64,000 nt of DNA from Lysobacterales bacterium (GTDB taxonomy: Bacteria; Pseudomonadota; Gammaproteobacteria; Xanthomonadales; Wenzhouxiangellaceae): NCBI GenBank assembly GCA_002722315.1, contig PBLG01000008.1, forward strand, positions 1 to 64,000, in the 5' to 3' direction. A program made the position numbers and the translations under genes. Position 1 is the first letter of the stretch, and each line of letters opens with the position of its first letter. Of this stretch, positions 1-10,948 are shown in pieces. The notes under the pieces are model-generated. The model saw only the letters and a list, made by a program, of their open reading frames with translations. It had not been told where the DNA came from and searched no databases.

Positions 1-79
1 CATGGACCTCTCCTGATCGTCTGGTTTTCGAGAACCGTTGATTTTCCCCCAACCTCGGGGAAAGGTTGGGAGGGGTCCA

Positions 80-570
80 TTTCATTTCCTACACGACACT
101 TCGAGCATCGTCACCGTGCCCGCCACCGGGCAAGAACACCGACCGCGACCAGGCCACCACCAGCTCTCACCGCCCCACACTGGAACCCGCTTCAGCATCC
201 CACGACAGACCGTTATCAGCACAATCGAGACGACCCCGCTCCGATAGCCATCGAAGCCGGAATCCCGTCGTCACCCGCAAGCCGAGAGACCACTCCGCAC
301 GGGCAAGAAGATCTCGAAACAAAACCCGATGCCACACACCCAACCCCCAGGCCCCCTCCGACCCGCACCTCGAACAGCTGCCGCCTGTAAAGCGCATTTT
401 TGGTTACTTTTTTTGCAACCGAAAAAAGTCACTCGCATCAGCCAGCGCAGCTGGCGGCGAAACGGCTTTTGAAGTTGATTCTGGGTTGGAAGAGCCGCCC
501 GCACCCGGCCATGGTGCCCTCATCATCGCGGGGCGAAACGCAGTTGAAGTTGAAGTCGAATTTGAGTTAG
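80..570 (+). repeat. Dispersed non-coding repeat, copy A
   Basis: No credible gene lies in bases 1-600. Most of this stretch aligns with the reverse complement of 22149-22560. The best block (about 220-280) differs from its partner at only a few positions and contains the shared string GAAGCCGGAATCCCGTC. Other shared landmarks are GCCCGCCACCGGGCAAGAAC near the start, CTGCCGCCTGTAAA near 380 and GGGCGAAA followed by GAAGTT units near 540. Short reading frames across it are proline/arginine-rich and show no family. It looks like a non-coding repeat family; its mobility mechanism is unknown. Confidence 0.8.
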
Positions 571-600
571 AGAAGCCGCCGGCACACGGCCACACAAAAC

Positions 601-3533
<2,933 letters not shown>

Positions 3534-3710
3534 TCGCGGCTCCCACGGCTCGGGCAAGGAGGCTCGCGACCGGCGGACGTGCCGGTGTTGCGAGCACGTT
3601 CCCGCACCCCTTGAATTCATATTGGTTCCGATTCGGTCGGCAATATAGCAAGTTCGTCCGATTTCTTCTGCGATGTGCGTCACGGTTGCAGGGCCCGGCT
3701 CCGCTCAGAG

Positions 3711-3725
3711 TTGTTCAGAGGTTCC
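3711..3725 (+). repeat. Short repeat matching the palindrome arm at 24.4 kb
   Basis: The 15 bases TTGTTCAGAGGTTCC recur exactly in the right arm of the inverted repeat at 24415-24470. The site lies in the 249-bp divergent gap between the ACT-domain gene and the sigma factor gene. It may be the remnant of a palindromic repeat family. Confidence 0.4.
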
Positions 3726-3782
3726 CGGGACGCAAGGGTTATCCTGATATGCTTCGTCGAACGGGCCACGACTGCAGCGAGC

Positions 3783-4406
3783 ATGAGCGAAAGCCAGAAG
3801 CAAAAATCATCAGAATCTGCGTTCGAGCCCGTCCCCGAGCACGAAGTGACGCGCCTGCTCAACGAGGTCCGCGAAACGCCCGAGTTGTTCGACAAGGTGT
3901 TGCCGCTGGTCTACGACGACCTCAAGCGGATCGGGCACAATCAGCGTCGCCAGCTGGGTGCAGGAATGACCATGCAGACCACCGCGCTGGTGCACGAGGC
4001 GTGCCTGAAACTGCGCGATCATGCCGGTCGGGACGTGGAGAACCGGCTGCATCTAAAGCGACTGGCGGCGATGGTGATGCGCCAGTTGATCTTCGATTAC
4101 GCGCGTCGCCAGCAGTCGGCCAAGCGCGGCGGCGGTCAACCGCACGCAAGCCTCGACGATCACCAGGTGCCGGTGGCCGAAACGCATGATGCCGACCTCA
4201 TCCTGGCGATCGAGCGGATACTGGACGACATACGTCTGAGCAATCCGCGCATGGCCGAGGTGATCACTGCGCGTTTCTTCGCCGGCTATTCGATCGACGA
4301 GATCGCCGAAATCATGGAAATCTCCAGTCGCACGGTCACTCGCGACCTGACGCGTGCACGCGCCTGGCTGAAGACGGAACTGGTCGATTTCGAAAACGAC
4401 GTCTGA
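3783..4406 (+). CDS. ECF-type RNA polymerase sigma factor (TIGR02999-like)
   Basis: A 207-residue sigma-70 family protein. Region 2 covers roughly residues 25-95 (PLVYDDLKRIGHNQRRQL through FDYARRQQSAKRGG). Region 4 is a clear helix-turn-helix near the end (ITARFFAGYSIDEIAEIMEI then SSRTVTRDLTRARAWL). The TALVHEACLKL segment is typical of the TIGR02999/ECF_sub group. I chose the ATG at 3783 because the longer frame from 3675 adds an arginine-rich leader unlike the family. No anti-sigma gene is adjacent, so control and regulon are unknown. Its stop codon abuts the sirtuin stop codon in a tail-to-tail arrangement. Confidence 0.85.
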   Translation: MSESQKQKSSESAFEPVPEHEVTRLLNEVRETPELFDKVLPLVYDDLKRIGHNQRRQLGAGMTMQTTALVHEACLKLRDHAGRDVENRLHLKRLAAMVMRQLIFDYARRQQSAKRGGGQPHASLDDHQVPVAETHDADLILAIERILDDIRLSNPRMAEVITARFFAGYSIDEIAEIMEISSRTVTRDLTRARAWLKTELVDFENDV

Positions 4407-5315
4407 TCAGGGTTGGTCAGAGCTTCCCTGGGACGAAAAGGTGCTCAGGGCCTGTCCGAGAACCGTACCGCAGTCCCCCTCCAGCTTGAACTCGAGCATG
4501 CCGTCGGCTCGCGTAAGGCCGTTGTTGACCGCAGCCAGCGGAATGCCGCGCTGGGCCGCCAGCCGCGCCAGGCGGTAGCCGGACCAGACCACCAGGGATG
4601 TTCCGACGATCAGCATCGCGTCGGCAGATTCGACCGTGCGGTCCGCGGCCGCCAGGCGTGACCGCGGCACCGACTCGCCGAAGAACACCACGTCCGGTTT
4701 GAGGGTGCCGCCGCAGTCGCTGCAGCCGGCGATGCGAAAGCCCGGGTAGGCCTTGTCGTCGAGTTCGGCGTCCCCGTCCGGGTTGATTCCGAGCACCTCG
4801 GGCGCCCAGTCGGGATTGAGGAATTCCAGGCGCTGCTGCAGTTCATCTCGCGTGCTGCCCAGGCCGCAATCGAGGCAAAGCACCCGGTCCAGGCCCCCGT
4901 GGAGTTCGATGACCTCTGCGTGGCCGGCCCGCTGGTGCAGCCCGTCGACGTTCTGGGTGACCAGTCCGGACACGCGCCCCAGGCCGGCCAGCGTTGCCAG
5001 TGCCGAATGGGTCGGGCCCGGAGCGGCGCGCTGCATCACCTTCCATCCGAAGAAACTGCGCGCCCAGTAGCGGCGCCGCATGACCTGGTCGGCGAGAAAG
5101 TCCTGATAGAAGATCGGCTGGCGCCGTCGCCATCGGCCGGATTCGTCGCGGTAGGCAGGAATGCCGGATCCTGTCGAGCATCCGGCGCCGGTCAGCACGA
5201 CGATTCTCCGATGGTCGGCGAGGAAGCGGGCGAGTTCCTCGACGCTCCCGGCGCGCGCATGCACGCCTGGCGCCGTGCGCAGTTCGGGAATGCGTACCGC
5301 TCGAACTCTTGCCAT
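4407..5315 (-). CDS. NAD-dependent protein deacylase, sirtuin (Sir2) family
   Basis: The 302-residue protein has the sirtuin signature motifs: GAGCSTGSGIPAYR for NAD binding, TQNVDGLH, the catalytic histidine in IELHGG, and two Cys-x2-Cys pairs (CLDC and CSDC) for structural zinc. GTSLVVWSGYR and a late VNNG complete the Rossmann fold. Sirtuins remove acyl groups from lysines, giving nicotinamide and O-acyl-ADP-ribose. The length and the PDVVFFGE motif fit the class II (SIRT4-like) group better than E. coli CobB. The start is ATG 5315. The substrate cannot be inferred from its neighbours. Confidence 0.93.
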   Translation of the reverse strand: MARVRAVRIPELRTAPGVHARAGSVEELARFLADHRRIVVLTGAGCSTGSGIPAYRDESGRWRRRQPIFYQDFLADQVMRRRYWARSFFGWKVMQRAAPGPTHSALATLAGLGRVSGLVTQNVDGLHQRAGHAEVIELHGGLDRVLCLDCGLGSTRDELQQRLEFLNPDWAPEVLGINPDGDAELDDKAYPGFRIAGCSDCGGTLKPDVVFFGESVPRSRLAAADRTVESADAMLIVGTSLVVWSGYRLARLAAQRGIPLAAVNNGLTRADGMLEFKLEGDCGTVLGQALSTFSSQGSSDQP

Positions 5316-5341
5316 TCGAGGAGTCTAGTGTACCGGGGGTG

Positions 5342-5368
5342 AAAAAAAGGGCGGCCCTGAGGCCGCCC
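5342..5368 (-). terminator. Rho-independent terminator of the TonB-dependent receptor
   Basis: On the minus strand an 8-bp stem (GGGCGGCC/GGCCGCCC) with a four-base loop is followed by seven T residues. It lies 26 bases after the receptor stop codon. Confidence 0.85.
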
Positions 5369-5393
5369 GATGCTGTCAGGATCGACTTGCCGG

Positions 5394-7496
5394 TCAGAAG
5401 CGTACCCGGACCCCCCCGGTGACGTTGAGCCCCGGGCGCGGGGCGAAATCCTTCAGGAAAGAGGTGTGCACGCGCTGGGTCTGGTCGAGCAGGTTGTCGC
5501 CCTTGATGAAGAATTCGATCTCGCTGGAGTCGACCATCAGGCGGTAGGCCAGGTTCGCGCCGAGCGAGTCGTATGCGCCGGTCCGGGTTTCGAATTCGGC
5601 AACCTCGTCGACTCCGAAGACGCGATGATAGTTGATGTTGGCCCGGAGGTTGCCGCGGTGCCAGTCGAGGCCGGTACCGACGCGTCCGGGGGAGAGCCGC
5701 GGTACTTCGCCGTTGCCCGCTTTCAGGTCCGCCTCGACCGAATCGGCGAAGAAGCGCCATTCCAGGTCGCCCACCGCGGTGCCCTCGAAGAGCATGCTGG
5801 CCTCGAATTCGGCGCCCCAGAAGTTGGCGTCGGCCTGGCTCCAGACCTGTACCGGCAGCTCGTCTTCGATGTCGCCGGTATTGGCCAGGTAGACGAAGTC
5901 GTCGATGTTGTTGTAGAACAGGTCCAGGCGGACGTGGAATCGACCGCTGTGCTTGTGGATGCCGAAGTCGATGTTGTTGGAGGTTTCCTTGCCCAGCGTC
6001 GGATCGCCGATCTCGAAGGCCTGGGTCGCGATATGCGGTCCGTTGGCGAAAAGTTCTTCCTGGGTCGGGCTGCGCTGCGAACGCTGCCAGTTCAGGCTGG
6101 TCTGCCAGTCGTCGGTTACCCGCCACACTGTGCCGGCGCTGACCGAGAACGAACTGAAGTCGCGGCTGGAGATGCCGTCTACTGCAAGACCGTCGGCCAG
6201 GCTGACCTCGTCGTTCTGGTAGCGCAGGCCGGCCGATAGCCTGACCGGATCCAGGTCGTATTCCTCGACCAGGAAGATGCCCAGCGATTCGGTGTTGGCC
6301 GGCGGCACGAATGCTTCGTCGCCGATGGCTTCGAGATCGTTGTCCTCGTACTGGACGCCGACAACGCCGGAAAGCCGGCCGAACTGGCGATGCCTGGCCT
6401 CGGCGCGCCACTCGGTGGCCTCGATGTTGAAGGTCGTGCCGACCTCGTCGCCCTCGAACTCGATGTGCTGGTAATCGTTTTTCACCAGCTTGAAGTTGAA
6501 CTCTTCGATGCCGGATACGGGCTGATACAGGCCGGCCTTGAACTCGTAGCGCTCCTGCTCAAGCCCGATGCTGACGCTTTCTTCCTCTTCCCCGCCTTCG
6601 TGCTCATCGCCGTGGTCGTCCTCATGCTCTTCTGCATGTTCTTCCTCGTGCGCATGACCGCCGCCGGGGATGCCGTAATCGGTGTCGAAGCGCTTGTAGG
6701 CCACTCCCGCGAACCCCCAGTCTCCGACCAGCGAGAAGCCGACCGATCCGCCTTCGCTTTCCTGGGCGCTGTTGGCCAGTCGACCGCGCACCTGCTCTTC
6801 GCGCTCTTCGGGGTCGAGTTCGGCCAGCAGTTCCGGGCTGAGCGCGAAGCCGGGGATCTCGTAGTCGTTGGTATCGCGCTTGAAGCCGTCGAAGTGGAAC
6901 TGGAAGGCATCGAAGCCGCCGTCGATGCGAGCCACGCCCGCGAGTTCGTCCGAGACGGTCCCGGCGCGCAATTCGACTGCACCGCCGAATGTCTGGCGCT
7001 GTTCGGGAATGCGGTTGTCGATCAGGTTCACCACTCCGCCGCTGGCGGTGGATCCGTAGAGCAGGTTGGACGGACCGCGCAGGATCTCGATGCGATCGAT
7101 CAGCAGCGGCTCCGCGGACACTGCATGGTCCGGGCTGAGCGCCGAGGCGTCCAGCGAATTCAGGCCGTCCTCGGTGATCCGAACCCGCGAACCCCCCAGG
7201 CCGCGGATGATCGGCCGGCCGGCGCCCGGGCCGAAGTAGGTGCTGTGAATACCGGGCTCGGCCTGGAGCGTCTCGCCCAGCGTGGCCTCCTTGCGATCGT
7301 CCAGGTACTCACCGGTGAGTAGCTGCACCGGTCGCGTCGAATCCAGTGGCGTGCCGCCCTGGGGCAGCACCTTGACCTCCATCGCCTCGAGTTCGACGAC
7401 TTCGGGCTCGGCCTGTTGGGCGGCGACAGACGTTGAGAACAGCCAGGCGCCGGCAAGCGCCAGCGAAATGGAATTTGAGAGTGCGGAACGTTTCAT
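5394..7496 (-). CDS. TonB-dependent outer-membrane receptor, probable zinc receptor (ZnuD-like)
   Basis: The 700-residue protein has a Sec signal peptide (ending near STSVAAQ), a plug domain (LGETLQAEPGIHS, RPIIRGLGG, RIEILRGPSNLLYG) and a 22-strand-type beta barrel ending in VRVRF, the usual terminal aromatic. A His/Glu/Asp-rich loop lies around residues 278-306, containing GGGHAHEEEHAEEHEDDHG. Such loops are typical of ZnuD-type zinc receptors. A Zur-like palindrome sits over the -10 region. Together these suggest TonB-driven zinc import under zinc repression. The family is certain and the zinc substrate is inferred. Another metal such as copper or nickel remains possible. It is transcribed alone and ends in a clear terminator. 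Confidence 0.88.
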   Translation of the reverse strand: MKRSALSNSISLALAGAWLFSTSVAAQQAEPEVVELEAMEVKVLPQGGTPLDSTRPVQLLTGEYLDDRKEATLGETLQAEPGIHSTYFGPGAGRPIIRGLGGSRVRITEDGLNSLDASALSPDHAVSAEPLLIDRIEILRGPSNLLYGSTASGGVVNLIDNRIPEQRQTFGGAVELRAGTVSDELAGVARIDGGFDAFQFHFDGFKRDTNDYEIPGFALSPELLAELDPEEREEQVRGRLANSAQESEGGSVGFSLVGDWGFAGVAYKRFDTDYGIPGGGHAHEEEHAEEHEDDHGDEHEGGEEEESVSIGLEQERYEFKAGLYQPVSGIEEFNFKLVKNDYQHIEFEGDEVGTTFNIEATEWRAEARHRQFGRLSGVVGVQYEDNDLEAIGDEAFVPPANTESLGIFLVEEYDLDPVRLSAGLRYQNDEVSLADGLAVDGISSRDFSSFSVSAGTVWRVTDDWQTSLNWQRSQRSPTQEELFANGPHIATQAFEIGDPTLGKETSNNIDFGIHKHSGRFHVRLDLFYNNIDDFVYLANTGDIEDELPVQVWSQADANFWGAEFEASMLFEGTAVGDLEWRFFADSVEADLKAGNGEVPRLSPGRVGTGLDWHRGNLRANINYHRVFGVDEVAEFETRTGAYDSLGANLAYRLMVDSSEIEFFIKGDNLLDQTQRVHTSFLKDFAPRPGLNVTGGVRVRF

Positions 7497-7528
7497 GTGG
7501 CGGTTACTCGATTCTTGGTTTGAAAAAG

Positions 7529-7544
7529 TAATGTTATAACATTA
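7529..7544. promoter_or_regulatory. Zur-like operator
   Basis: TAATGTTATAACATTA is a perfect 16-bp palindrome 33 bases upstream of the receptor start. It matches the AT-rich core of proteobacterial Zur boxes (ATGTTATA...TAACAT type). It overlaps a perfect minus-strand -10 hexamer TATAAT at 7541-7546, so a bound repressor would block the promoter. Confidence 0.7.
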
Positions 7545-7600
7545 TAAAACGAGGATCAACAGCGTTCCCCATCAATCGAATGCAATTCGAAAAAGCGCAT

Positions 7601-7616
7601 TTAATATGCATATTAA
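7601..7616. promoter_or_regulatory. Perfect 16-bp palindrome, unassigned operator candidate
   Basis: TTAATATGCATATTAA is a perfect palindrome in the AT-rich 232-bp divergent gap. It is centred about 71 bases upstream of the predicted cytochrome transcription start. I do not recognise the cognate regulator. Confidence 0.4.
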
Positions 7617-7631
7617 CTAAAGTAGTAGAAA

Positions 7632-7673
7632 CTGATATCTATCAAATTCTAATTTAGGGAAATGTTGAATAAT
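7632..7673 (+). promoter_or_regulatory. FNR/ANR-type box and -10 element of the octaheme cytochrome promoter
   Basis: CTGATATCTATCAA at 7632-7645 matches the FNR consensus TTGAT-N4-ATCAA at nine of ten fixed positions. A -10 hexamer AATAAT at 7668-7673 (five of six matches) puts the start of transcription near 7680. The box is then centred at about -41.5, the class II activation geometry. This predicts induction when oxygen is low. Confidence 0.7.
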
Positions 7674-7728
7674 CGGTTCCGTCCCTTGGGACACTCCCTC
7701 CCTCCACGTCGCATGCAAAGGAGTAGTC

Positions 7729-9312
7729 ATGAACGACGTACATTCACTCGATTTCCCGCCTCATCGCTTTATCTCTCTGCGCGTCCTGACCTTCGGTCTG
7801 TTCATGCTGATCCTGTCACCGGTCGGCGCATCCGCCGCGAATGCCTCGGCCGAGTCCGGACTGGACGTTGAAAGCATCATCCGGCAGGCAGAGCAGAACG
7901 GCGTCGATCTGCACGAGCAGTTCTTCAGCGAGCAGCCATACGAGGGCACCGCATCCTGTCTGCAGTGCCACGAGGAAGCCGGCACCCAGATGCTTGACTC
8001 CGGGCACTTCAAGTGGGCCGGCAAGGTCGAGAACATCGATGGCCTGGAAGGCATGATCCTCGGCAAGCGCGATCTGATCAACAATTTCTGCATCGCCACG
8101 GACACGAACGAAGGGCGCTGCACGCAATGCCATGTCGGCTACGGCTGGAAGGACAACAGCTACGATTTCTCGAATCCTGAAAACGTCGATTGCCTGGTCT
8201 GCCATGACCAGTCCGGTACGTACAAGAAGGCACCGACCACGGCCGGCCTGCCGGACCCGAGTGTCGATCTCAATCTCGTGGCAATGAGCATCAAGGTCGA
8301 TTCCGTGCCGAAGCGCAAGAACTGCATCGGTTGCCACGCTTTCGCCGGCGGCGGCGACAACGTCAAGCACGGCGACATTTCCAGTGCGATGGTCAACCCG
8401 AGTGCCGACCTCGACGTGCACATGGGAACCGACGGTGCCAACTTCGAATGCGTGGCCTGTCATGGGGCCAACCACGATCCGAAGACCGGCGCGGTCAATC
8501 ACGGCATTGCCGGTCAGGAACTCCATTCGGTTCACGAAGGGGAGATGAAGGAATGCACCGACTGCCACGGCTCCCAGGAAGTCGTTCACGATGGAACCGC
8601 CGTCGAGCACACCCTGTTCTTTGCCGACTGGCACGAGCGACTTGCCTGCCAGACCTGCCACATTCCGGCCTTCGCCAAGGCGGTTTCGACCAAGACCGAG
8701 TGGTACTGGTCCGATGCCGGCCAGAACATCAGCCCGATCCCGATCGACCCGGACACCGGGCGCGAGGCCTACGACAAGAAGAAGGGCACTTTCAACTGGG
8801 AATTCAACGTGCGCCCGGTACTTCGCTGGTACAACGGCAAATGGGACCGCAAGGTGGTCGTGGTCAACGACAAGTACGATGAAGTACCGATTCCGCTGGC
8901 CAACCCGCTGGGCGATCGAAGCGACCCCAACGCCATGATCCGCCCGTTCAAGCTGATGGTCGGCAACCAGGCCGTGGATCCGGTCACCAAGACGGTTTCG
9001 GTGCCGCACCTGTTCGGAGCCGCCGGCGGGCCGAATCCCTACTGGGGCAAGTTCGACTGGAATCTCGCGCTTGAAGACGGAGCGCTCTACACCGGCCAGG
9101 AATACAGCGGGACATATGAATTCGTCGACACCACGATGTTCCTGACCGTGAATCACCAGATCGCCCCGGCCGACCAGGCGCTGGGCTATGGTGGAATCAT
9201 CGACGGCTGCATGGACTGCCATGATCCCGGCAACGAGTACGTCGAATGGGATGCGCTAGGCTGGACCGGCGATCCCCTGAGAGGCGGTACGCGTACCAGT
9301 AGCATGGAGTAG
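7729..9312 (+). CDS. Octaheme c-type cytochrome, tetrathionate reductase (OTR) family
   Basis: The 527-residue protein carries eight CxxCH heme sites with first cysteines at residues 77, 131, 155, 199, 241, 276, 307 and 494. The long interval before the last site fits the OTR family known from Shewanella. OTR can reduce tetrathionate and, in vitro, nitrite and hydroxylamine, in the periplasm. A signal sequence is present (LTFGLFMLILSPVGASA) after an extended n-region. AAGGAG lies ahead of ATG 7729. A predicted FNR box implies anaerobic induction, and a terminator follows. The in vivo electron acceptor is uncertain, and no partner quinol dehydrogenase is adjacent. Confidence 0.93.
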   Translation: MNDVHSLDFPPHRFISLRVLTFGLFMLILSPVGASAANASAESGLDVESIIRQAEQNGVDLHEQFFSEQPYEGTASCLQCHEEAGTQMLDSGHFKWAGKVENIDGLEGMILGKRDLINNFCIATDTNEGRCTQCHVGYGWKDNSYDFSNPENVDCLVCHDQSGTYKKAPTTAGLPDPSVDLNLVAMSIKVDSVPKRKNCIGCHAFAGGGDNVKHGDISSAMVNPSADLDVHMGTDGANFECVACHGANHDPKTGAVNHGIAGQELHSVHEGEMKECTDCHGSQEVVHDGTAVEHTLFFADWHERLACQTCHIPAFAKAVSTKTEWYWSDAGQNISPIPIDPDTGREAYDKKKGTFNWEFNVRPVLRWYNGKWDRKVVVVNDKYDEVPIPLANPLGDRSDPNAMIRPFKLMVGNQAVDPVTKTVSVPHLFGAAGGPNPYWGKFDWNLALEDGALYTGQEYSGTYEFVDTTMFLTVNHQIAPADQALGYGGIIDGCMDCHDPGNEYVEWDALGWTGDPLRGGTRTSSME

Positions 9313-9389
9313 TCGCCGGCTTCGTCTCCGGCCTGCTCCCGCCACACGCAAGTGTGCCAGGCCTGGACGACAGCTGAACGCTCCGAACG

Positions 9390-9417
9390 CCCGGGTGGTC
9401 CTCCACCCGGGTTTTTT
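9390..9417 (+). terminator. Rho-independent terminator after the octaheme cytochrome
   Basis: A 9-bp perfect stem (CCCGGGTGG/CCACCCGGG) with loop TCCT is followed by six T residues. Confidence 0.92.
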
Positions 9418-9515
9418 GCGCTTGGCCTCCCTGAACGCGGAACATTCCGCCCCATCACGGGTTCTGAACATGTATCGCGTCAGAATGCAATACGCAAGCC
9501 CAGAGGAAATCAGGC

Positions 9516-10046
9516 ATGAAGCGAAGAAATCTTTTGACCGGAATCGGCTTGAGCGTGATCGGCGGCGGCCTGGTGCTGCGCGCCGGGGCCCAGGACGCGG
9601 CCGATTCCCCCCAGGACGGAAGCGAGGACGCCATGAGCGGCAAGACGATGGAAGAGTGGAAGCAGATCCTGCCGAAGGAACGGTTCGACATCCTGTTCAG
9701 GGAAAAGACCGAGCCGGCGTGGACCAGCCCGCTCAACGACGAGAAGCGCGCCGGCACCTATATCTGCGCGGCATGCTATCAACCGCTGTTTTCGAGCGAA
9801 GACAAGTTCGATTCGGGCACGGGCTGGCCCAGCTTTACCCGCCCGATCAACGACGAGGCCATAGATACCAAGAAGGATTTCAAGCTGATCTGGCCGCGCA
9901 CCGAGTATCACTGCTCGAACTGCAGCGGCCACCAGGGCCACGTTTTCGACGACGGCCCGCAGCCCACTGGCCAGCGTTGGTGCAACAACGGTCTGGCGCT
10001 TGAATTCGTCGTCGAGGGCGACGAGCTGCCGGAGCTGCGGGCGTGA
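9516..10046 (+). CDS. msrB: Exported peptide-methionine (R)-S-oxide reductase MsrB
   Basis: The 176-residue protein starts with a twin-arginine-type leader (MKRRNLLTGIGLSVIGGG), so it is probably exported folded by Tat. The MsrB domain has zinc-binding pairs C84/C87 and C133/C136 and the catalytic C156 in RWCNNG. It reduces the R epimer of methionine sulfoxide in proteins. A GAGGA element precedes ATG 9516. Its stop overlaps the msrA start by four bases, which implies coupled translation. Together they form an envelope methionine repair pair. Confidence 0.95.
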   Translation: MKRRNLLTGIGLSVIGGGLVLRAGAQDAADSPQDGSEDAMSGKTMEEWKQILPKERFDILFREKTEPAWTSPLNDEKRAGTYICAACYQPLFSSEDKFDSGTGWPSFTRPINDEAIDTKKDFKLIWPRTEYHCSNCSGHQGHVFDDGPQPTGQRWCNNGLALEFVVEGDELPELRA

Positions 10047-10684
10047 GCCACGGGCGACGCATGCGGCTGACGGCGGTGCTGTTCGCGAGCCTGGTTTCGA
10101 TCGCGTCGCTTGCGGCCGCGGACGACGAGGCGAGGGCCGATACGCGCGTGGCAACGTTCGGCGGCGGCTGCTTCTGGTGCATGGAGCCGCCCTACGACAA
10201 GCTCGAGGGCGTCATTTCGACCACCTCCGGCTACATGGGCGGCGACGTCTCCAACCCGACTTACGAGCAGGTCACGCGCGGCGGGACCGGCCACGTCGAG
10301 GTGGTGCAGGTCGAGTACGATCCCACCGTGATCGGCTTCGAGGAACTGCTGGATGTCTACTGGGTCAACGTCGATCCGCTGACGGACAACCGCCAGTTCT
10401 GCGATGCAGGCGAGAGTTATCGCCCGGTGATCTTCGTGCATTCCGAGCGCCAGCGTGAACTGGCCGAGGCATCGAAGCAGGGGGTGATCGACTCAGGCCG
10501 TTTCAACCAGCCGGTGATCGTCCCGATCGAAAACGCCAAGGCGTTCTGGCCGGCAGAGGATTATCACCAGGACTATTATCAGAAGAGCTCGGTCAGCTAC
10601 AAGTACTACCGCTGGCGCTGCGGCCGGGATCAGCGCCTGGAACAGCTCTGGGGCGACCCGCCGCCGCAAGACCCGGACGGCTGA
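10043..10684 (+). CDS. msrA: Exported peptide-methionine (S)-S-oxide reductase MsrA
   Basis: The 213-residue protein has a Sec-type signal (LTAVLFASLVSIASLAAA) and the MsrA catalytic motif GGCFWC, with C43 as the nucleophile. Further landmarks are GYMGGDVSNPTYEQV, GTGHVEVVQV and EDYHQDYY. It reduces the S epimer of methionine sulfoxide. Translation starts at GTG 10043, which overlaps the msrB TGA. Both proteins being exported separates this pair from cytoplasmic MsrA/MsrB. Their electron donor (usually a thioredoxin-like domain or a DsbD-type protein) is not encoded nearby. Confidence 0.95.
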   Translation: MSHGRRMRLTAVLFASLVSIASLAAADDEARADTRVATFGGGCFWCMEPPYDKLEGVISTTSGYMGGDVSNPTYEQVTRGGTGHVEVVQVEYDPTVIGFEELLDVYWVNVDPLTDNRQFCDAGESYRPVIFVHSERQRELAEASKQGVIDSGRFNQPVIVPIENAKAFWPAEDYHQDYYQKSSVSYKYYRWRCGRDQRLEQLWGDPPPQDPDG

Positions 10685-10948
10685 GGATTCGTATTCCTCG
10701 GCAGCACCGCTCCCCGAGTCACTCGGCCGCTCCTGTCTTCGCGTTGCCCGGTGTTTCGTCTTCTGTACCTTGCCCCGTGACCTGCCTTTCGGTTGTCGCC
10801 GCGATCTGCATGGCAGGGTGCGCTAGACTCTCGGGATGACAAGCCCGCGATACAAGCGGCTTTCCAACGGCGTTGAATCGGGCGCGAGGTCTTTCTGCCC
10901 TTCGGCGCGCTACCGGCCCGCCGGGCATGATGCGCCGGCACTGTCTGG

